The translations under genes were made by a program, and so were the position numbers. Below are positions 17,579-28,024 of a stretch of 64,000 nucleotides of DNA, piece by piece. The notes below the pieces were generated by a model that saw only the letters and a list, made by a program, of their open reading frames with translations, had not been told where the DNA came from and searched no databases. Each line of letters starts with the position of its first letter. Position 1 is the stretch's first letter. This DNA is from Ornithinibacillus bavariensis (GTDB lineage: Bacteria > Bacillota > Bacilli > Bacillales > Amphibacillaceae). Where the stretch lies: assembly GCF_018333235.1 (NCBI RefSeq), contig NZ_BORP01000003.1:62001-126000 (forward strand), given 5' to 3'.

Positions 17579-18403
17579 TTAACGCATATGAAATTCATTT
17601 GGATCGGCATTAATTCTTCTATTTTCGTTAAGGCCCTCAATTTTCTTCATATCATCGGCACTTAATTCAAAATCAAATATGTTGAAGTTCTCTTCCATTC
17701 TAGAAGGAGTTACTGTTTTTGGAATGACGATATTATCGTACTGTAGATGCCAACGAAGGATTACCTGTGCTGGTGTTTTACCATGCGCTTCAGCAATCGT
17801 TTGAATAACTGCGTTATTTAGTATATCGCCCCCATTAAGTAACGGGCTGTATGCCTCTAACCAAATATCATGCTCTTTACAGAATGCTTTCAGTTCTGCT
17901 TGTTGTAAAAATGGGTGACATTCAACTTGGTTTAAAACAGGTACAACATCACATTCATTTAAAAGGCGCTCTAGGTGCTCAACATTAAAGTTACATACAC
18001 CGATAGCCTTGACACGACCATCATGATAAAGCTTTTCAAGTGCCTTATAGGTTTCGATATATAAATCAAAGTTTGGTGTTGGCCAGTGAATCAAGTATAA
18101 ATCTACATAGTCGAGACCTAACTTCTTAAGACTTTCATCAAATGCCTTTAATGTATTTTCATACCCTTGATCAGAGTTCCAAACCTTTGTGGTAATAAAT
18201 AGTTCCTCTCTTGGTACATCCGTTGCAGCAATTGCACGGCCAACTCCCTCTTCATTGCCATAAATTTTTGCAGTATCGATGGAGCGATATCCAACCTCAA
18301 TTGCTTTTTTCACAGCTGTTTCAGCTTCATCATCTTTTACCTTCCATACACCAAAACCTAATTTAGGCATTTCCAAACCATTATTCAATGTTACAAATTC
18401 CAT
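17579..18403 (-). CDS. Aldo/keto reductase (YvgN/YtbE type)
   Basis: NADPH-dependent carbonyl reductase of 274 residues. The catalytic tetrad is complete: Asp43, Tyr48, Lys73 and His106 (LIHWP). The cofactor loop IPKTVTPSRMEEN is near residue 225. Bacterial AKR5-type members such as YvgN reduce methylglyoxal and other aldehydes, so detoxification is likely. The gene is divergent from the AraC-type regulator with only about 150 bases between the start codons, which raises the possibility of shared control. Confidence 0.93.
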   Translation of the reverse strand: MEFVTLNNGLEMPKLGFGVWKVKDDEAETAVKKAIEVGYRSIDTAKIYGNEEGVGRAIAATDVPREELFITTKVWNSDQGYENTLKAFDESLKKLGLDYVDLYLIHWPTPNFDLYIETYKALEKLYHDGRVKAIGVCNFNVEHLERLLNECDVVPVLNQVECHPFLQQAELKAFCKEHDIWLEAYSPLLNGGDILNNAVIQTIAEAHGKTPAQVILRWHLQYDNIVIPKTVTPSRMEENFNIFDFELSADDMKKIEGLNENRRINADPNEFHMR

Positions 18404-18553
18404 ATTATCGGCTCCTTCTATGTAAATTTTATATCATTTTACCATATGAAACCTGGAAGAAAAAATTTTCAGCTCTATTCTTTAAAAGAGGAATCTTACT
18501 ATAAATGTCGAATTGTATACTCTACAAATACTATAGATCATAGGGTGTTTACC

Positions 18554-19336
18554 ATGCAAAACGAAAAGGAAAAAATTATTATTCAGGCAATTGAATACAT
18601 GAAACACCATTTAGATGAAGACATAACATCTGAATCATTGGCACAGTATGTTGGTTATAGTCCATTTCATTTTAGTCGGATGTTTAAAGATGTTACAGGG
18701 GTTTCACCTCGACTTTATTTATCTGCATTACGAATTGAAGCAGGTAAACAGATTTTAATTGACTCCTCTGATTCTATTTTAAAAACATTATTAAATGTTG
18801 GCTTTCGGAGTGTTGGGACATTTAGTTCAAAGTTTAAGCAATTTGTGGGACTTCCACCTAAACAGTTCCAGCGCAATATCCACTCGCTACATACCTATTT
18901 GAACGAATATGACTTTTCAAAAGAACTGGAACCACTCGAAGTATTAGCACCCTCTGTCACTTGTCATATCATCAAGCCACAGCAGTTTAAAGGAATGATC
19001 TTTGTTGGGCTGTTTCCCAGAGCCATTCCAGATCAAGCACCAATTGTTGGAACTGCCATTCATCACAAAAAGACAAGCTGTACATTTTCTAAAGTTCCGT
19101 TAGGCACGTACTACTTGCTTACTGCAGCCATCCCTAGGAGCATAAATCCTAGAACCTATTTTGTACTAGACGAGGCATATAGAGGAAGGGTTGAGCAACC
19201 TATTCTTATAGAGAAAAACACCATGATTGATGTTGAAGTAACGTTAAGGGAACCTCTACCATATGATCCCCCAATTTTAATTAATCTACCAAAGCTTTTA
19301 TTTGAAAGAGAAAATCGCAAACAAGAAGAAAAATAA
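18554..19336 (+). CDS. AraC family transcriptional regulator
   Basis: DNA-binding regulator with the AraC helix-turn-helix pair at the N-terminus (about residues 5-105, with the second helix region VGFRSVGTFSSKFKQFVGLPPKQFQRN). A C-terminal domain of about 150 residues follows, which presumably senses a ligand. The longest frame starts at 18446, but the first 36 codons look unrelated and overlap the promoter region (a TATACT lies at about 18519). ATG 18554 begins the usual MQNEKEKIIIQAIEYM helix. The DUF899-VOC gene starts 51 bases downstream in the same direction, so it is likely cotranscribed. Confidence 0.85.
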   Translation: MQNEKEKIIIQAIEYMKHHLDEDITSESLAQYVGYSPFHFSRMFKDVTGVSPRLYLSALRIEAGKQILIDSSDSILKTLLNVGFRSVGTFSSKFKQFVGLPPKQFQRNIHSLHTYLNEYDFSKELEPLEVLAPSVTCHIIKPQQFKGMIFVGLFPRAIPDQAPIVGTAIHHKKTSCTFSKVPLGTYYLLTAAIPRSINPRTYFVLDEAYRGRVEQPILIEKNTMIDVEVTLREPLPYDPPILINLPKLLFERENRKQEEK

Positions 19337-19386
19337 ATGTTATCTCTTTGATAAAGTAATTTTAAAAATAATTGGAGGATTCACTA

Positions 19387-20283
19387 ATGAAAACTGTAAA
19401 AATATTATCTGAAATAGAAGCATTAGAGCAGGAAATACATGAAAAGAAAAAATTACTAATGGAATTACGAAAGTCTGTTCCACGAACAGAAATGAAAAAC
19501 TATCTTTTTCGTGATCAAAATAATCATGAAGCAAATTTATTCGATTTGTTCGGTGATAAAGATGAATTAATTGTCGTCCAAAACATGGGAAAATCCTGTT
19601 CCTTCTGTACAATGTGGGCAGATGGGTTCAATGGTGTTTATCACCATATCATCGAAAAAGCTGCGTTTGTTGTGGCAACTCCTGATACACCAGCAGTCAT
19701 GAATGCATTTGCTGCGGAGAGAAAATGGCAATTCCCAATGATTTCGACCCTTGAAACTAGTTTCAAAGAGGATTTAGGTTTTGTGAAAGATGGCTATCTT
19801 TTCCCAGGTGTTTCAACCTTCATTAGAGAGGGAGAACAAGTATTTCATGTCGCAAATGCTCCTTTTGGTCCCGGGGATGAATTTTGTTCTGTATGGTACT
19901 TCTTTGATTTACTTCCATCAGGGCGAAAAGGCTATCTTCCTCAAAGAAAAATTAATAAAGCTTCCGATTTTGAAATTACGAATAATATTGCTATCAACAT
20001 CAAAAACCTTCCAGAAGCTGTGGAATTCTATACGAATAGTTTAGGAATGAAAAAATCCTGGTCGAATGATACAGAAACAAAGCTTTTATTCGGTGGGTAT
20101 AATTTCTATTTGGAGGAAGGGAGCGAGAATAAGGTGTATTTCGAATTTGCTGTGGAAGACTTTCATGTGGCAAAGGATATTCTAGTACAACACGGCTGTC
20201 AAGTGACACATATTTTTAAAGATAAGAGTGTAATAATAGCTGACCCGTTTGGTTTGAACTTCCATTTATTTGAGCGTGCATAA
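19387..20283 (+). CDS. DUF899-VOC fusion protein
   Basis: Two-domain cytoplasmic protein of 298 residues. Residues about 1-185 form a DUF899 domain (thioredoxin-like fold) with GKSCSFCTMWADGFNG carrying a CxxC at 71-74. Residues about 195-298 form a VOC/glyoxalase-like domain starting ITNNIAINIKNLPEAVEFY and ending ADPFGLNFHLFER. Each domain is common alone; the fusion suggests a redox function tied to a metal-dependent or binding fold. Substrate unknown. Start ATG 19387 has TTGGAGG 8 bases upstream. Probably in an operon with the AraC-type gene. Confidence 0.82.
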   Translation: MKTVKILSEIEALEQEIHEKKKLLMELRKSVPRTEMKNYLFRDQNNHEANLFDLFGDKDELIVVQNMGKSCSFCTMWADGFNGVYHHIIEKAAFVVATPDTPAVMNAFAAERKWQFPMISTLETSFKEDLGFVKDGYLFPGVSTFIREGEQVFHVANAPFGPGDEFCSVWYFFDLLPSGRKGYLPQRKINKASDFEITNNIAINIKNLPEAVEFYTNSLGMKKSWSNDTETKLLFGGYNFYLEEGSENKVYFEFAVEDFHVAKDILVQHGCQVTHIFKDKSVIIADPFGLNFHLFERA

Positions 20284-20355
20284 CTTAGTTTAACTATAGG
20301 CTCGACTGTGTATATGCACAAACAACATAGGAGTGTAAAACTCTATACTTAATAT

Positions 20356-20387
20356 GGAAGCAATCCTGTATAGGGTTGCTTTTTTTA
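20356..20387 (+). terminator. Terminator after DUF899-VOC gene
   Basis: AGCAATCCT / AGGGTTGCT stem followed by TTTTTTTATC, about 70 bases past the stop codon. Confidence 0.88.
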
Positions 20388-20445
20388 TCGTAAAGTAGAA
20401 AAAAAAAAATAAGACCGCTCTTATCATAAAAAGCAGTCTTATCCA

Positions 20446-20958
20446 TCAATCGCCTTTCCAGATGATTTCTCCACATTTTTCGTCATGGTCTATCGTTACA
20501 TCAAAATCATGTTTTTGATAGAAATGCTGTAGTCTATCAACATGTCCATAGTCTCTCTTTACTAGATCACCGGTAATATATTGCACATTTTCCTCTTGAG
20601 CAATTTCCTTTAAATGTTTCATTAGCACAGATCCGTAGCCCTTATTTTCTTCACCCTTAATAGCAGCAATATGAATCGTGCTATCATCCTTCATTTCTGC
20701 TTGAAGTGCTGAATCCCATGTTCCACGATAGGTTCTCATACAACTATGGAGCATAATTTGCCACGCATTCTTTCCCTTATCTGCGTAAACAACTACCCAT
20801 TCTTCATCCGGTGTCTGGTCAATACTGATTACCTCAGATTTTTTAGCAATCTCTTTGATATTACTTTGCATCCGAAATAACTGTGTTTCAATCGAATCTA
20901 ATTCTTGCTGTAGCTCTTCCTTGTTTTTTTCTTCCTGTAAAAATGCTGATTGATACAT
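20446..20958 (-). CDS. GNAT family acetyltransferase
   Basis: A 170-residue protein: an N-terminal coiled-coil-like segment (about 7-45, Glu/Gln-rich) followed by a GNAT domain. The acetyl-CoA loop is recognisable as EENKGYGSVLMKHLKEIA around residues 103-120 (Q/RxxGxG/A pattern), and the late strand HFYQKHDFDV fits motif B. Substrate not predictable. The start ATG 20958 follows AAAGGAGGTGG. Converges with the DUF899-VOC gene. Confidence 0.78.
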   Translation of the reverse strand: MYQSAFLQEEKNKEELQQELDSIETQLFRMQSNIKEIAKKSEVISIDQTPDEEWVVVYADKGKNAWQIMLHSCMRTYRGTWDSALQAEMKDDSTIHIAAIKGEENKGYGSVLMKHLKEIAQEENVQYITGDLVKRDYGHVDRLQHFYQKHDFDVTIDHDEKCGEIIWKGD

Positions 20959-21130
20959 CTTTCCACCTCCTTTTTTAGAACGTCCCTAAAGAAACACACA
21001 GTTTGCTATTTTACTAGAAGAGAAGGATTCCATCAACCTTTCATTATTTATTTTCTGAAAATACTTAATGAATTTTAAAAATTGCCGATATATAGAGAAA
21101 AATGTTCATTTTAATAATTGGGGGATCGCA

Positions 21131-22909
21131 ATGAAGGATAAAAAAATTAAAATACCTAAAATGAAAAAAGTGAAGAAAAATATGCGGAAGAAAATTACCC
21201 TTCAATCACTTTTAGACTGGAACAATACCAAAATTAGCCGAAAGTATTTATTTGTTTTTTTATTCACAGCGGTTCTTTTTCTTATTGCAGGCGGTGTTGT
21301 TTTTCTTCAACTAACGAAGGGACAAAAGGACGTTCAGGCAATAGACCAATATAGCTCTCGAGTAAATGATATGGCGGATATGGCTGCCTTAATACAAACG
21401 AAGGATGTGCAGATAGCAGATTATCTACTAACAAAGAAAAGCCGTTTTGTAGATTCATTTGAAGAATACCAGGCTCAGTTCGATGAATTAAAGGAAAAAA
21501 TAGAGCCCTCTTTAACAACAGATGAGCAAAGGGAAATTTTCAATAAAATAGTAGAAAACGATGCAAAAGTAAATGAAATGTTCTATGGAGAGATTAGTGA
21601 TGCAGTAAACAATAATCAAGAATATATGGCCATGTCCATACGGGCACAATCCTCTGAGCTTCGTTCATATACAATAGAACTCGTCACAGAACTAATGGAC
21701 ATTGTCAAGAAAGATCAAAAGAAAGTAGTGTTACAATCAAAAAGCAGCTTACAAGCTGGAATTACAACACTAAGTGTTGTTAACATCGCAGCTATTATAT
21801 TAGGTGTTATTCTTTTATTATTAGTTAGCAAACGAATTTCAATAAGTTTAACAAAAGTGGTCGATATGACAAAAGAAGTAGCAAATGGAAACCTGAGAGT
21901 TCATTCTATAGACTACAAAGGGAAAGACGAGATTGGTCAGCTTGCAGATGCAGTTAACCAAATGAAGGATAATATTCAAGGAATTCTGTACAAGGTTGCC
22001 TCTGCTGCCAATACACTTTCAAAACGCAGTGAGCAATTAACTCAATCTGCAGTTGAAGTTCGTGAAGGAAATGAGCAAATTGCTTCCACCATGGAGGAGC
22101 TATCCTCCGGTTCAGAAAACCAGGCAAATAGTGCTACAGATTTAGCAGAGCGAATGAATAGCTTCGTACAGAAGGTTCATCATTCCGAGGAGGATGGACT
22201 AGAGATTGCAGGTACATCCAATAATGTCCTTTCATTAACAAATGAAGGACAAGTACTAATGAAGTCTTCGGTTGTTCAAATGGAACAAATTGATACCATT
22301 GTTTCCGAGGCAGTTGAGAGAGTACAAGGGCTTGATAAACAATCTCTCGAGATCTCTAAACTCGTATCAGTAATTAAAGACATAGCAGATCAAACAAATC
22401 TCCTATCACTGAATGCTGCTATTGAGGCCGCTAGAGCAGGTGAACACGGAAAGGGATTTGCCGTTGTAGCTGAAGAGGTAAGAAAACTTTCCGATCAAGT
22501 ATCAGCGTCCGTTGGAGAAATTACCACCATTGTAAACAGTATTCAAAATGAAACAGGTCATGTAGTAAATTCTTTAAATAAAGGTTATACAGAAGTAAAA
22601 GAAGGAACAGCGCAAATTGAGGAAACTGGAAGAAACTTTGCTTCTATTCATAATTCCGTTAGCGAAATGGTTACAAAGATAGAAACAATTTCTAAAAACT
22701 TGAGAAATATAGCAGATAACACCAACGATATGAATAATTTAATCGAAGATATTGCAGCAATTTCAGAGGAATCAGCTGCAGGCGTTGAGCAGGCTGCTGC
22801 TTCAGCACAGCAAACATCAAGCTCCATGGAAGAAGTATCAATGAGTGCTGCAGAGCTTGAGAAGCTTGCAGAACAACTGAATAACGAATTAAAAGTATTT
22901 AAACTATAG
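21131..22909 (+). CDS. Methyl-accepting chemotaxis protein
   Basis: Membrane chemoreceptor of 592 residues. A lysine-rich cytoplasmic N-terminus (1-38) precedes TM1 (about 39-61), a four-helix-bundle type extracytoplasmic sensor (about 62-204), TM2 (about 205-228), HAMP (about 229-285) and the signalling domain, whose hairpin tip [20 protein letters not shown] is intact. It lacks the C-terminal CheR-tether pentapeptide, as is usual in Bacillus. I start at ATG 21131 because GGGGGA lies 5 bases before it; the longer frame from 21068 has no ribosome site. The ligand is unknown. Confidence 0.93.
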   Translation: MKDKKIKIPKMKKVKKNMRKKITLQSLLDWNNTKISRKYLFVFLFTAVLFLIAGGVVFLQLTKGQKDVQAIDQYSSRVNDMADMAALIQTKDVQIADYLLTKKSRFVDSFEEYQAQFDELKEKIEPSLTTDEQREIFNKIVENDAKVNEMFYGEISDAVNNNQEYMAMSIRAQSSELRSYTIELVTELMDIVKKDQKKVVLQSKSSLQAGITTLSVVNIAAIILGVILLLLVSKRISISLTKVVDMTKEVANGNLRVHSIDYKGKDEIGQLADAVNQMKDNIQGILYKVASAANTLSKRSEQLTQSAVEVREGNEQIASTMEELSSGSENQANSATDLAERMNSFVQKVHHSEEDGLEIAGTSNNVLSLTNEGQVLMKSSVVQMEQIDTIVSEAVERVQGLDKQSLEISKLVSVIKDIADQTNLLSLNAAIEAARAGEHGKGFAVVAEEVRKLSDQVSASVGEITTIVNSIQNETGHVVNSLNKGYTEVKEGTAQIEETGRNFASIHNSVSEMVTKIETISKNLRNIADNTNDMNNLIEDIAAISEESAAGVEQAAASAQQTSSSMEEVSMSAAELEKLAEQLNNELKVFKL

Positions 22910-22919
22910 GTCCCCTAAA

Positions 22920-22960
22920 GAAAAAAAGCTACTTTCTCAATGGAAAGTAGCTTTTATTTT
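22920..22960. terminator. Bidirectional terminator between chemoreceptor gene and tag
   Basis: AAAAGCTACTTTC / GAAAGTAGCTTTT perfect stem with A-run and T-run flanks. The tag stop codon lies in its right arm. Confidence 0.9.
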
Positions 22961-23520
22961 GCGTGGTATAAAAAACAATCTACTGTATGATCATTCACCA
23001 TTCCAGTAGCTTGCATAAAGGCATAGCAAATGGTTGGACCGACAAAGCTAAATCCACGCTTTTTTAAATCCTTACTCATTTTTTGAGATTCCTCTGTTTG
23101 TACAGGTACTTCGTTCGCGCTTTTCCAATGATTGATTATGGGCTTTCCACCAACAAATTGCCATATATAATGTTCAAAGCTACCAAATTTTCTTTGAATC
23201 TCCAAAAATGCCTTTGCATTTGTGATAACAGATTCTATTTTTCGCTTATTCCGTATAATTCCTTCATTCATCATTAGGGTTTTAATCTCTTTTTCATCGT
23301 AGTGCTGAATAATATTTGGATCAAATCCATCAAATGCCTTACGATAATTCTCTCTTCTTTTTAAAATCGTTATCCAGCTAAGACCAGCCTGCGCTCCCTC
23401 TAAGATTAACATTTCAAATAGCTTTTGATCTTCATGGACTGGTCTTCCCCACTCCTTATCATGATAATCACGATAAAGCGAATCTTCCTCTGGTACCCAA
23501 GCACATCTAGTTATTTCCAT
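22954..23520 (-). CDS. tag: DNA-3-methyladenine glycosylase I
   Basis: Base excision repair enzyme removing 3-methyladenine from alkylated DNA, 188 residues. The zinc-snap ligands of the TAG family are present: Cys6 and His20 near the N-terminus and the HTVDC pair near the C-terminus. The family core GAQAGLSWITILKRRE and FVGPTICYAFMQA are clear. Its ATG shares a base with the stop codon of the sulfurtransferase gene (TAATG), so the two are cotranscribed and coupled. Confidence 0.95.
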   Translation of the reverse strand: MEITRCAWVPEEDSLYRDYHDKEWGRPVHEDQKLFEMLILEGAQAGLSWITILKRRENYRKAFDGFDPNIIQHYDEKEIKTLMMNEGIIRNKRKIESVITNAKAFLEIQRKFGSFEHYIWQFVGGKPIINHWKSANEVPVQTEESQKMSKDLKKRGFSFVGPTICYAFMQATGMVNDHTVDCFLYHAK

Positions 23521-24362
23521 TAGTTTTCATCCTTTGTTTCTACTTGATTCTCATCATACGAAATCCAATCACTAAAGCTACCAGGATATAGTTTTACATT
23601 TTGATAACCTGCCATTTTCAATGCAAGAATATTAGGGCATGCTGAAACGCCTGATCCACAAGAAACTATGATGTCTACATCTTTATCTAATTTAGAAAAG
23701 TGCTGTTGTAGTTCCTTTTTACTTTTCCAGCTCCCATCCTTATTCAAAACGTCCATCCAAAAATAATTCTTTGCCCCTGGAATATGGCCCGCTTTTTTAT
23801 ATAATGGCTCCGCTTTACCCAGATATCGGTCATAGCTTCTCGAATCAATTAAAGTAGCACTGTTCGCCACGATATTATTCTTAATCATTTCGATATCTAC
23901 TACTTCTTTACGGCGTATTTCTGGCTGAAAGGATTTTGTGTTTCTAATCGGTATTTCATTTGTTACAGCATATCCTGCTCGTACCCAAGCATCATAACCG
24001 CCATCTAAAATAAATACCCTGTCATGGCCAAGAAAATGTAGTAACCACCAAAATCTTGCTGCGAACATATCATTTTGCTGATCATACACCACAACCTCAG
24101 TATCTCGGTCAATACCTGCTTGTCCTAATTTTTCTGCTAATACATCTGGTTCGGGTAATGGATGATTGCCTCCATGCTCACCTATATCTCCTGACAAGTC
24201 ATTTTCTAAATCAAAAAAAACGGCGTTTGGAAGATGTGATTTCTCATATGCCTTTCTTCCCGCTTGCGGATCATTCAACTGAAAACGTGTATCAACAATA
24301 ATAACTTCTTGTCCACTCTCTATCTTTTCTTTCAATTCTCTTACACTAATTAAAAATGACAT
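23520..24362 (-). CDS. Sulfurtransferase (thiosulfate/3-mercaptopyruvate, two rhodanese domains)
   Basis: Cytoplasmic 280-residue enzyme made of two rhodanese folds. The N-terminal domain (about 5-125) is inactive and carries DTRFQLNDPQAGR. The C-terminal domain (about 150-265) carries the catalytic cysteine in SCGSGVSAC. The loop CGSGVSA is the 3-mercaptopyruvate sulfurtransferase pattern (CG[S/T]GVT/S) rather than the CRKGVT of thiosulfate sulfurtransferase. Operon with tag; why they are linked is not obvious. Confidence 0.9.
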   Translation of the reverse strand: MSFLISVRELKEKIESGQEVIIVDTRFQLNDPQAGRKAYEKSHLPNAVFFDLENDLSGDIGEHGGNHPLPEPDVLAEKLGQAGIDRDTEVVVYDQQNDMFAARFWWLLHFLGHDRVFILDGGYDAWVRAGYAVTNEIPIRNTKSFQPEIRRKEVVDIEMIKNNIVANSATLIDSRSYDRYLGKAEPLYKKAGHIPGAKNYFWMDVLNKDGSWKSKKELQQHFSKLDKDVDIIVSCGSGVSACPNILALKMAGYQNVKLYPGSFSDWISYDENQVETKDEN

Positions 24363-24456
24363 GCTTAAATATCCTCCTTACAAATAGTATTCGCTATCAA
24401 CTACTCTATTTCCTTCAATCTTATCACTAAAATTTCCTAATTATTTCGAAATACGG

Positions 24457-24462
24457 TATAAT
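24457..24462 (+). promoter_or_regulatory. Probable -10 element of pepT
   Basis: TATAAT about 46 bases upstream of the pepT start. The matching -35 (TTTCCT, 18-base spacer) is weak. Confidence 0.4.
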
Positions 24463-24508
24463 TATTTGCATATTATAAACAAATTTCCTACATAAGGAGA
24501 GAATTAAG

Positions 24509-25738
24509 TTGAAAAAGGACATCATTAAACGCTTTACAACCTATGTTAAAGTGGATACACAGTCAAACGAAGATAGTCAAACTACCCCATCCACTCCTGG
24601 TCAGTTGGAATTAGCCAATTTATTAGTAGATGAATTAAAGACTATTGGTATGGATGAAGTAACCATTGATGAAAATGGGTATGTCTTTGCAACTTTAGCA
24701 TCGAATACAGACAAACAGGTGCCTACCATTGGATTCCTAGCTCATGTTGATACAGCAACTGATTTCACAGGGAAGAATGTTAATCCACAAATTATTGAAA
24801 ACTATGATGGTAAAGATATTGTCCTAAATAAGGATTTAAATGTCGTACTTTCAAGCAAAGATTTCCCAGAACTGCCAAGCTATAAGGGACATACGTTAAT
24901 TACCACAGACGGCACCACCTTACTTGGTGCAGACAACAAAGCAGGTATAGCGGAAATAATGACAGCTATGGATTATCTGATTAAGCATCCAGAAATAAAG
25001 CATGGGAACATTCGTGTCGCCTTTACACCAGATGAGGAAATTGGCCGCGGACCACATAAATTTGATGTAAAACGATTCAATGCTGATTTCGCATATACGA
25101 TTGATGGCGGCCCACTTGGAGAGTTACAATATGAGAGCTTTAATGCTGCCGCTGCGAAAGTAACATTTAAAGGGAATAGTGTCCATCCAGGAACAGCGAA
25201 AAATAAAATGGTAAACGCCGGAAAAATGGCTGCTGAGTTTGTAAGTAAGTTTCCAGAGAATGAGTCTCCTGAACAAACAGAGGGCTATGAGGGATTCTAT
25301 CACCTAATTTCTATCAATGGTGATGTGGAAAGAACTCGTGTTTACTATATTATTCGCGACTTTGACCGTGATAGCTTTGAAAATAAAAAAGCGACCTTAA
25401 CACGGTTTGTTGATGAAATAAAAACAAAATACGGTGAAGACAGTGTTGAGTTGGAATTGAATGATCAATACTACAATATGCGGGAGAAAATTGAACCAGT
25501 AATGGAAATCGTTAATGTGGCAAAACAAGCAATGAAAAATCTCAATATTGAACCCGTAATTGAACCAGTTCGTGGAGGTACAGATGGATCGCAGCTATCC
25601 TATATGGGATTGCCAACACCAAACATTTTCACTGGCGGGGAGAACTTCCACGGTAAATTTGAGTACATTTCGGTTGATAACATGGAAAAGGCAACAAATG
25701 TAATTATTGAAATTTGTAAGCTATTTGAAGCTAGATAA
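24509..25738 (+). CDS. pepT: Peptidase T (tripeptide aminopeptidase)
   Basis: Cytoplasmic zinc aminopeptidase that releases the N-terminal residue of tripeptides, 409 residues, M20B family. Metal ligands and neighbours are seen at His79-x-Asp81 (AHVDTA), Asp142 (GADNKAG) and Glu176-Glu177 (TPDEEIGRG), with a late histidine in [10 protein letters not shown]. Start is TTG 24509 with AAGGAGAG upstream. Full length for the family. The terminator overlaps the end of the convergent MFS gene. Confidence 0.96.
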   Translation: MKKDIIKRFTTYVKVDTQSNEDSQTTPSTPGQLELANLLVDELKTIGMDEVTIDENGYVFATLASNTDKQVPTIGFLAHVDTATDFTGKNVNPQIIENYDGKDIVLNKDLNVVLSSKDFPELPSYKGHTLITTDGTTLLGADNKAGIAEIMTAMDYLIKHPEIKHGNIRVAFTPDEEIGRGPHKFDVKRFNADFAYTIDGGPLGELQYESFNAAAAKVTFKGNSVHPGTAKNKMVNAGKMAAEFVSKFPENESPEQTEGYEGFYHLISINGDVERTRVYYIIRDFDRDSFENKKATLTRFVDEIKTKYGEDSVELELNDQYYNMREKIEPVMEIVNVAKQAMKNLNIEPVIEPVRGGTDGSQLSYMGLPTPNIFTGGENFHGKFEYISVDNMEKATNVIIEICKLFEAR

Positions 25739-25773
25739 GGGGGAGGAATGTCCCCCTATATTTTTATTTTTAA
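25738..25773 (+). terminator. Terminator after pepT
   Basis: AGGGGGA / TCCCCCT stem with a six-base loop and a T-rich tail, starting at the pepT stop codon. It also covers the stop codon of the convergent MFS gene. Confidence 0.85.
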
Positions 25774-26943
25774 TGACAGCAAAAAGCTTCCTACTAGGAG
25801 CAGAGATAAAATTAAAAACGTAGTAAAGTATGTTCCAATCGATAAAAGTGAGATAGCAATAATAGGACCAAGCATAGCACCAATGAACAAAATAAAAGCG
25901 TAGTACGTATTCACTAAAGCCCTTATGTTCCCACCTAATTCTCCTATTAATACCATAATAGAAGGGAATGTGATAGATATTCCCATGACATAGACAATAC
26001 TCATTCCAACTAGAAATAGAATGTGATTTCCTCCCCCTAGTAGAAACAACCCTAAAGCAGAAAGTCCAATACCAGTCCTCAACGTAACGAGAACTCCTAG
26101 CTTATTCACGATTTTACCTGCAAATGGCGAAATAATCATACCTACTATCCCTAGCGCACGAACACCTAGGATTTGTTTTTCATTTAGTTGGAAAGGTTCA
26201 TGACTAAAGAAGTCCCCTAGTAAGGTGTACATTCCCATGAAGGTTAAAAGAAGTGTGATCGTAATGAAGTAAATTAAGATAAAGTTCCGTTCGCTAAAAA
26301 TTTTTTTACTATTGATTACATAATAGCGAATCCCCTCCTTTTCTCCCGATTTAGCTGGTGTCGGAAAATAAATGGATGCAGCTATAAAGGTCATGAAGTA
26401 TAAAAAACCAAAAAGGAAAAAGACTGTCTTCCAGCTCGCCCATTGATATAACAAATCCGCAAGCACTTGACCGAAAATACCAGACGTCACATAGCCAAAG
26501 CTGATAAAACCAATTGTAGTAATGAGCCGATTAGACGGAAAAACATCAAAGACATATGCTAGTGCCGAGGGAGCAAAGGTTGAAGCAACAAAACCTTGTA
26601 ATCCTCTTAAGATTACAAGTACTGAAAAACTTGTACTAAGTCCAATTAATGGAGTTGTTATTGCTAGCGAAAGGAGACCAATTAAGATTACTGTTTTTCT
26701 ACCAATACGATCTGACAAAGGACCAAATAGCAAAAATCCTATCGCATAAAAAAAAGAAAACGAGCTGCTCGTCCAAGCAGACATCGTTTTCGAGACTTGA
26801 AACTCCGACTCAAATACATGAAGAAGTGGTGTTGTAACATATGCACCGGATACAACAATTAATGCACACCAGAAAAGCATAAAAGTAAGCCAGCTATACG
26901 GGGGCCTTTTCCATTCATTCGATAAACTAATTGTCTCAGCCAT
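25756..26943 (-). CDS. MFS transporter (YnfM-like)
   Basis: Integral membrane transporter of 395 residues with twelve predicted segments. Motif A between TM2 and TM3 is GPLSDRIGRKT (about 74-84), as in drug/proton antiporters and inner-membrane YnfM-type proteins. The substrate is not predictable. A GGAGTAGG ribosome site precedes ATG 26943. Monocistronic and convergent with pepT. Confidence 0.87.
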   Translation of the reverse strand: MAETISLSNEWKRPPYSWLTFMLFWCALIVVSGAYVTTPLLHVFESEFQVSKTMSAWTSSSFSFFYAIGFLLFGPLSDRIGRKTVILIGLLSLAITTPLIGLSTSFSVLVILRGLQGFVASTFAPSALAYVFDVFPSNRLITTIGFISFGYVTSGIFGQVLADLLYQWASWKTVFFLFGFLYFMTFIAASIYFPTPAKSGEKEGIRYYVINSKKIFSERNFILIYFITITLLLTFMGMYTLLGDFFSHEPFQLNEKQILGVRALGIVGMIISPFAGKIVNKLGVLVTLRTGIGLSALGLFLLGGGNHILFLVGMSIVYVMGISITFPSIMVLIGELGGNIRALVNTYYAFILFIGAMLGPIIAISLLSIGTYFTTFLILSLLLVGSFLLSLKIKI

Positions 26944-27010
26944 ATGTCCTACTCCTCCATTATTATCTCTTAGTTAACGATATGAAATATTGGAGAAATA
27001 TGTGCCTATC

Positions 27011-28024
27011 CTACAGGCTATCCTCAATTGCACGCATAATAGTAAATGCGCCATCATTTTGATTAGATAGGATGACTATTTGTAGCCCATTGTCATAGAC
27101 AGCAGAACGGAAATTAACTCCTGGGTCATAACCCATCAAATGATGCTTATGAATGCTATCGCCCTGTTTCTTAATCCAAACACCATAGCCATAATAATCT
27201 TGCTCATCGATGTGAATGTGGGGCGTCATTAGAATCTGAGTAGTAGCTTGGGATAAAAGCTCGTTTGCAAATAGTGCATCCCAAAATTTCACCATATCAC
27301 TTGCAGTAACAAATGCCCCACCGTCAGCTCCACCTGTAATTGGCATAGAGTATATATTCGTTTTCCAGCGTCCGGTTTGTTCATCATCGATATAGCCAAT
27401 AGCTGTACGCTCTGGTAAGCTATCTAATGAGAAATAACCTGATTCCATCATCCCTGCCTTCTTATACACTTTAGCTTCTATGAACTCTGTAAACTTCATT
27501 CCAGATATATGCTCGATAATGAGACCTAATACGATATAACCTGCATTATTATAGTGGAACTTTTCTCCAGGCTTAAATAGCATCTGTTGATCCTGAAACA
27601 ATGGTAAAAAGTCTGCTAATTCTCTCATTTTATACATCGGTCTGTTTTCCCAAAGCTCCTCAAAATCGCCCATAATGTCTTCGTTAAAATAATCTGGTAT
27701 TCCAGAGCTATGGGTTAATAGTTGATGAACTGTGACCTCCTCTGCAAAATGAGGAAATGAAATATCCAAACAATCCTTTAATTTTGTCTGAAATGTTAGC
27801 TTCCCTTCATCAACTAGGACACTAATCCCCACTGCTGTAAAGACTTTGCATCCTGAGGCAATGCCGAATCTAGTGTGAATGGTGTTGCCTATCCCGTCTG
27901 ACCGATTAGCATATCCAAAAGCAGATTCATAAATAACCTTGGCATTTTTTCGAATGGTTACTATTCCGGAAAAGTCCACCTCCGAAATTGCCTTCATTAG
28001 CTTTTCTTTTACATGTTGATACAT
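27011..28024 (-). CDS. Beta-lactamase-related serine hydrolase
   Basis: Class C beta-lactamase/esterase fold, about 337 residues. The catalytic SxxK is SGCK (Ser57-Lys60), the YxN motif is in FHYNNAGY, and an H-x-G-like third motif is likely in the HLMGYDPG segment. No signal peptide is present with the start I choose, so it is probably cytoplasmic: an esterase or peptidase rather than an antibiotic-resistance enzyme. The longest frame from 28120 adds 32 residues, but ATG 28024 has AAAGGAAG 9 bases upstream and starts the fold normally. Confidence 0.85.
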   Translation of the reverse strand: MYQHVKEKLMKAISEVDFSGIVTIRKNAKVIYESAFGYANRSDGIGNTIHTRFGIASGCKVFTAVGISVLVDEGKLTFQTKLKDCLDISFPHFAEEVTVHQLLTHSSGIPDYFNEDIMGDFEELWENRPMYKMRELADFLPLFQDQQMLFKPGEKFHYNNAGYIVLGLIIEHISGMKFTEFIEAKVYKKAGMMESGYFSLDSLPERTAIGYIDDEQTGRWKTNIYSMPITGGADGGAFVTASDMVKFWDALFANELLSQATTQILMTPHIHIDEQDYYGYGVWIKKQGDSIHKHHLMGYDPGVNFRSAVYDNGLQIVILSNQNDGAFTIMRAIEDSL

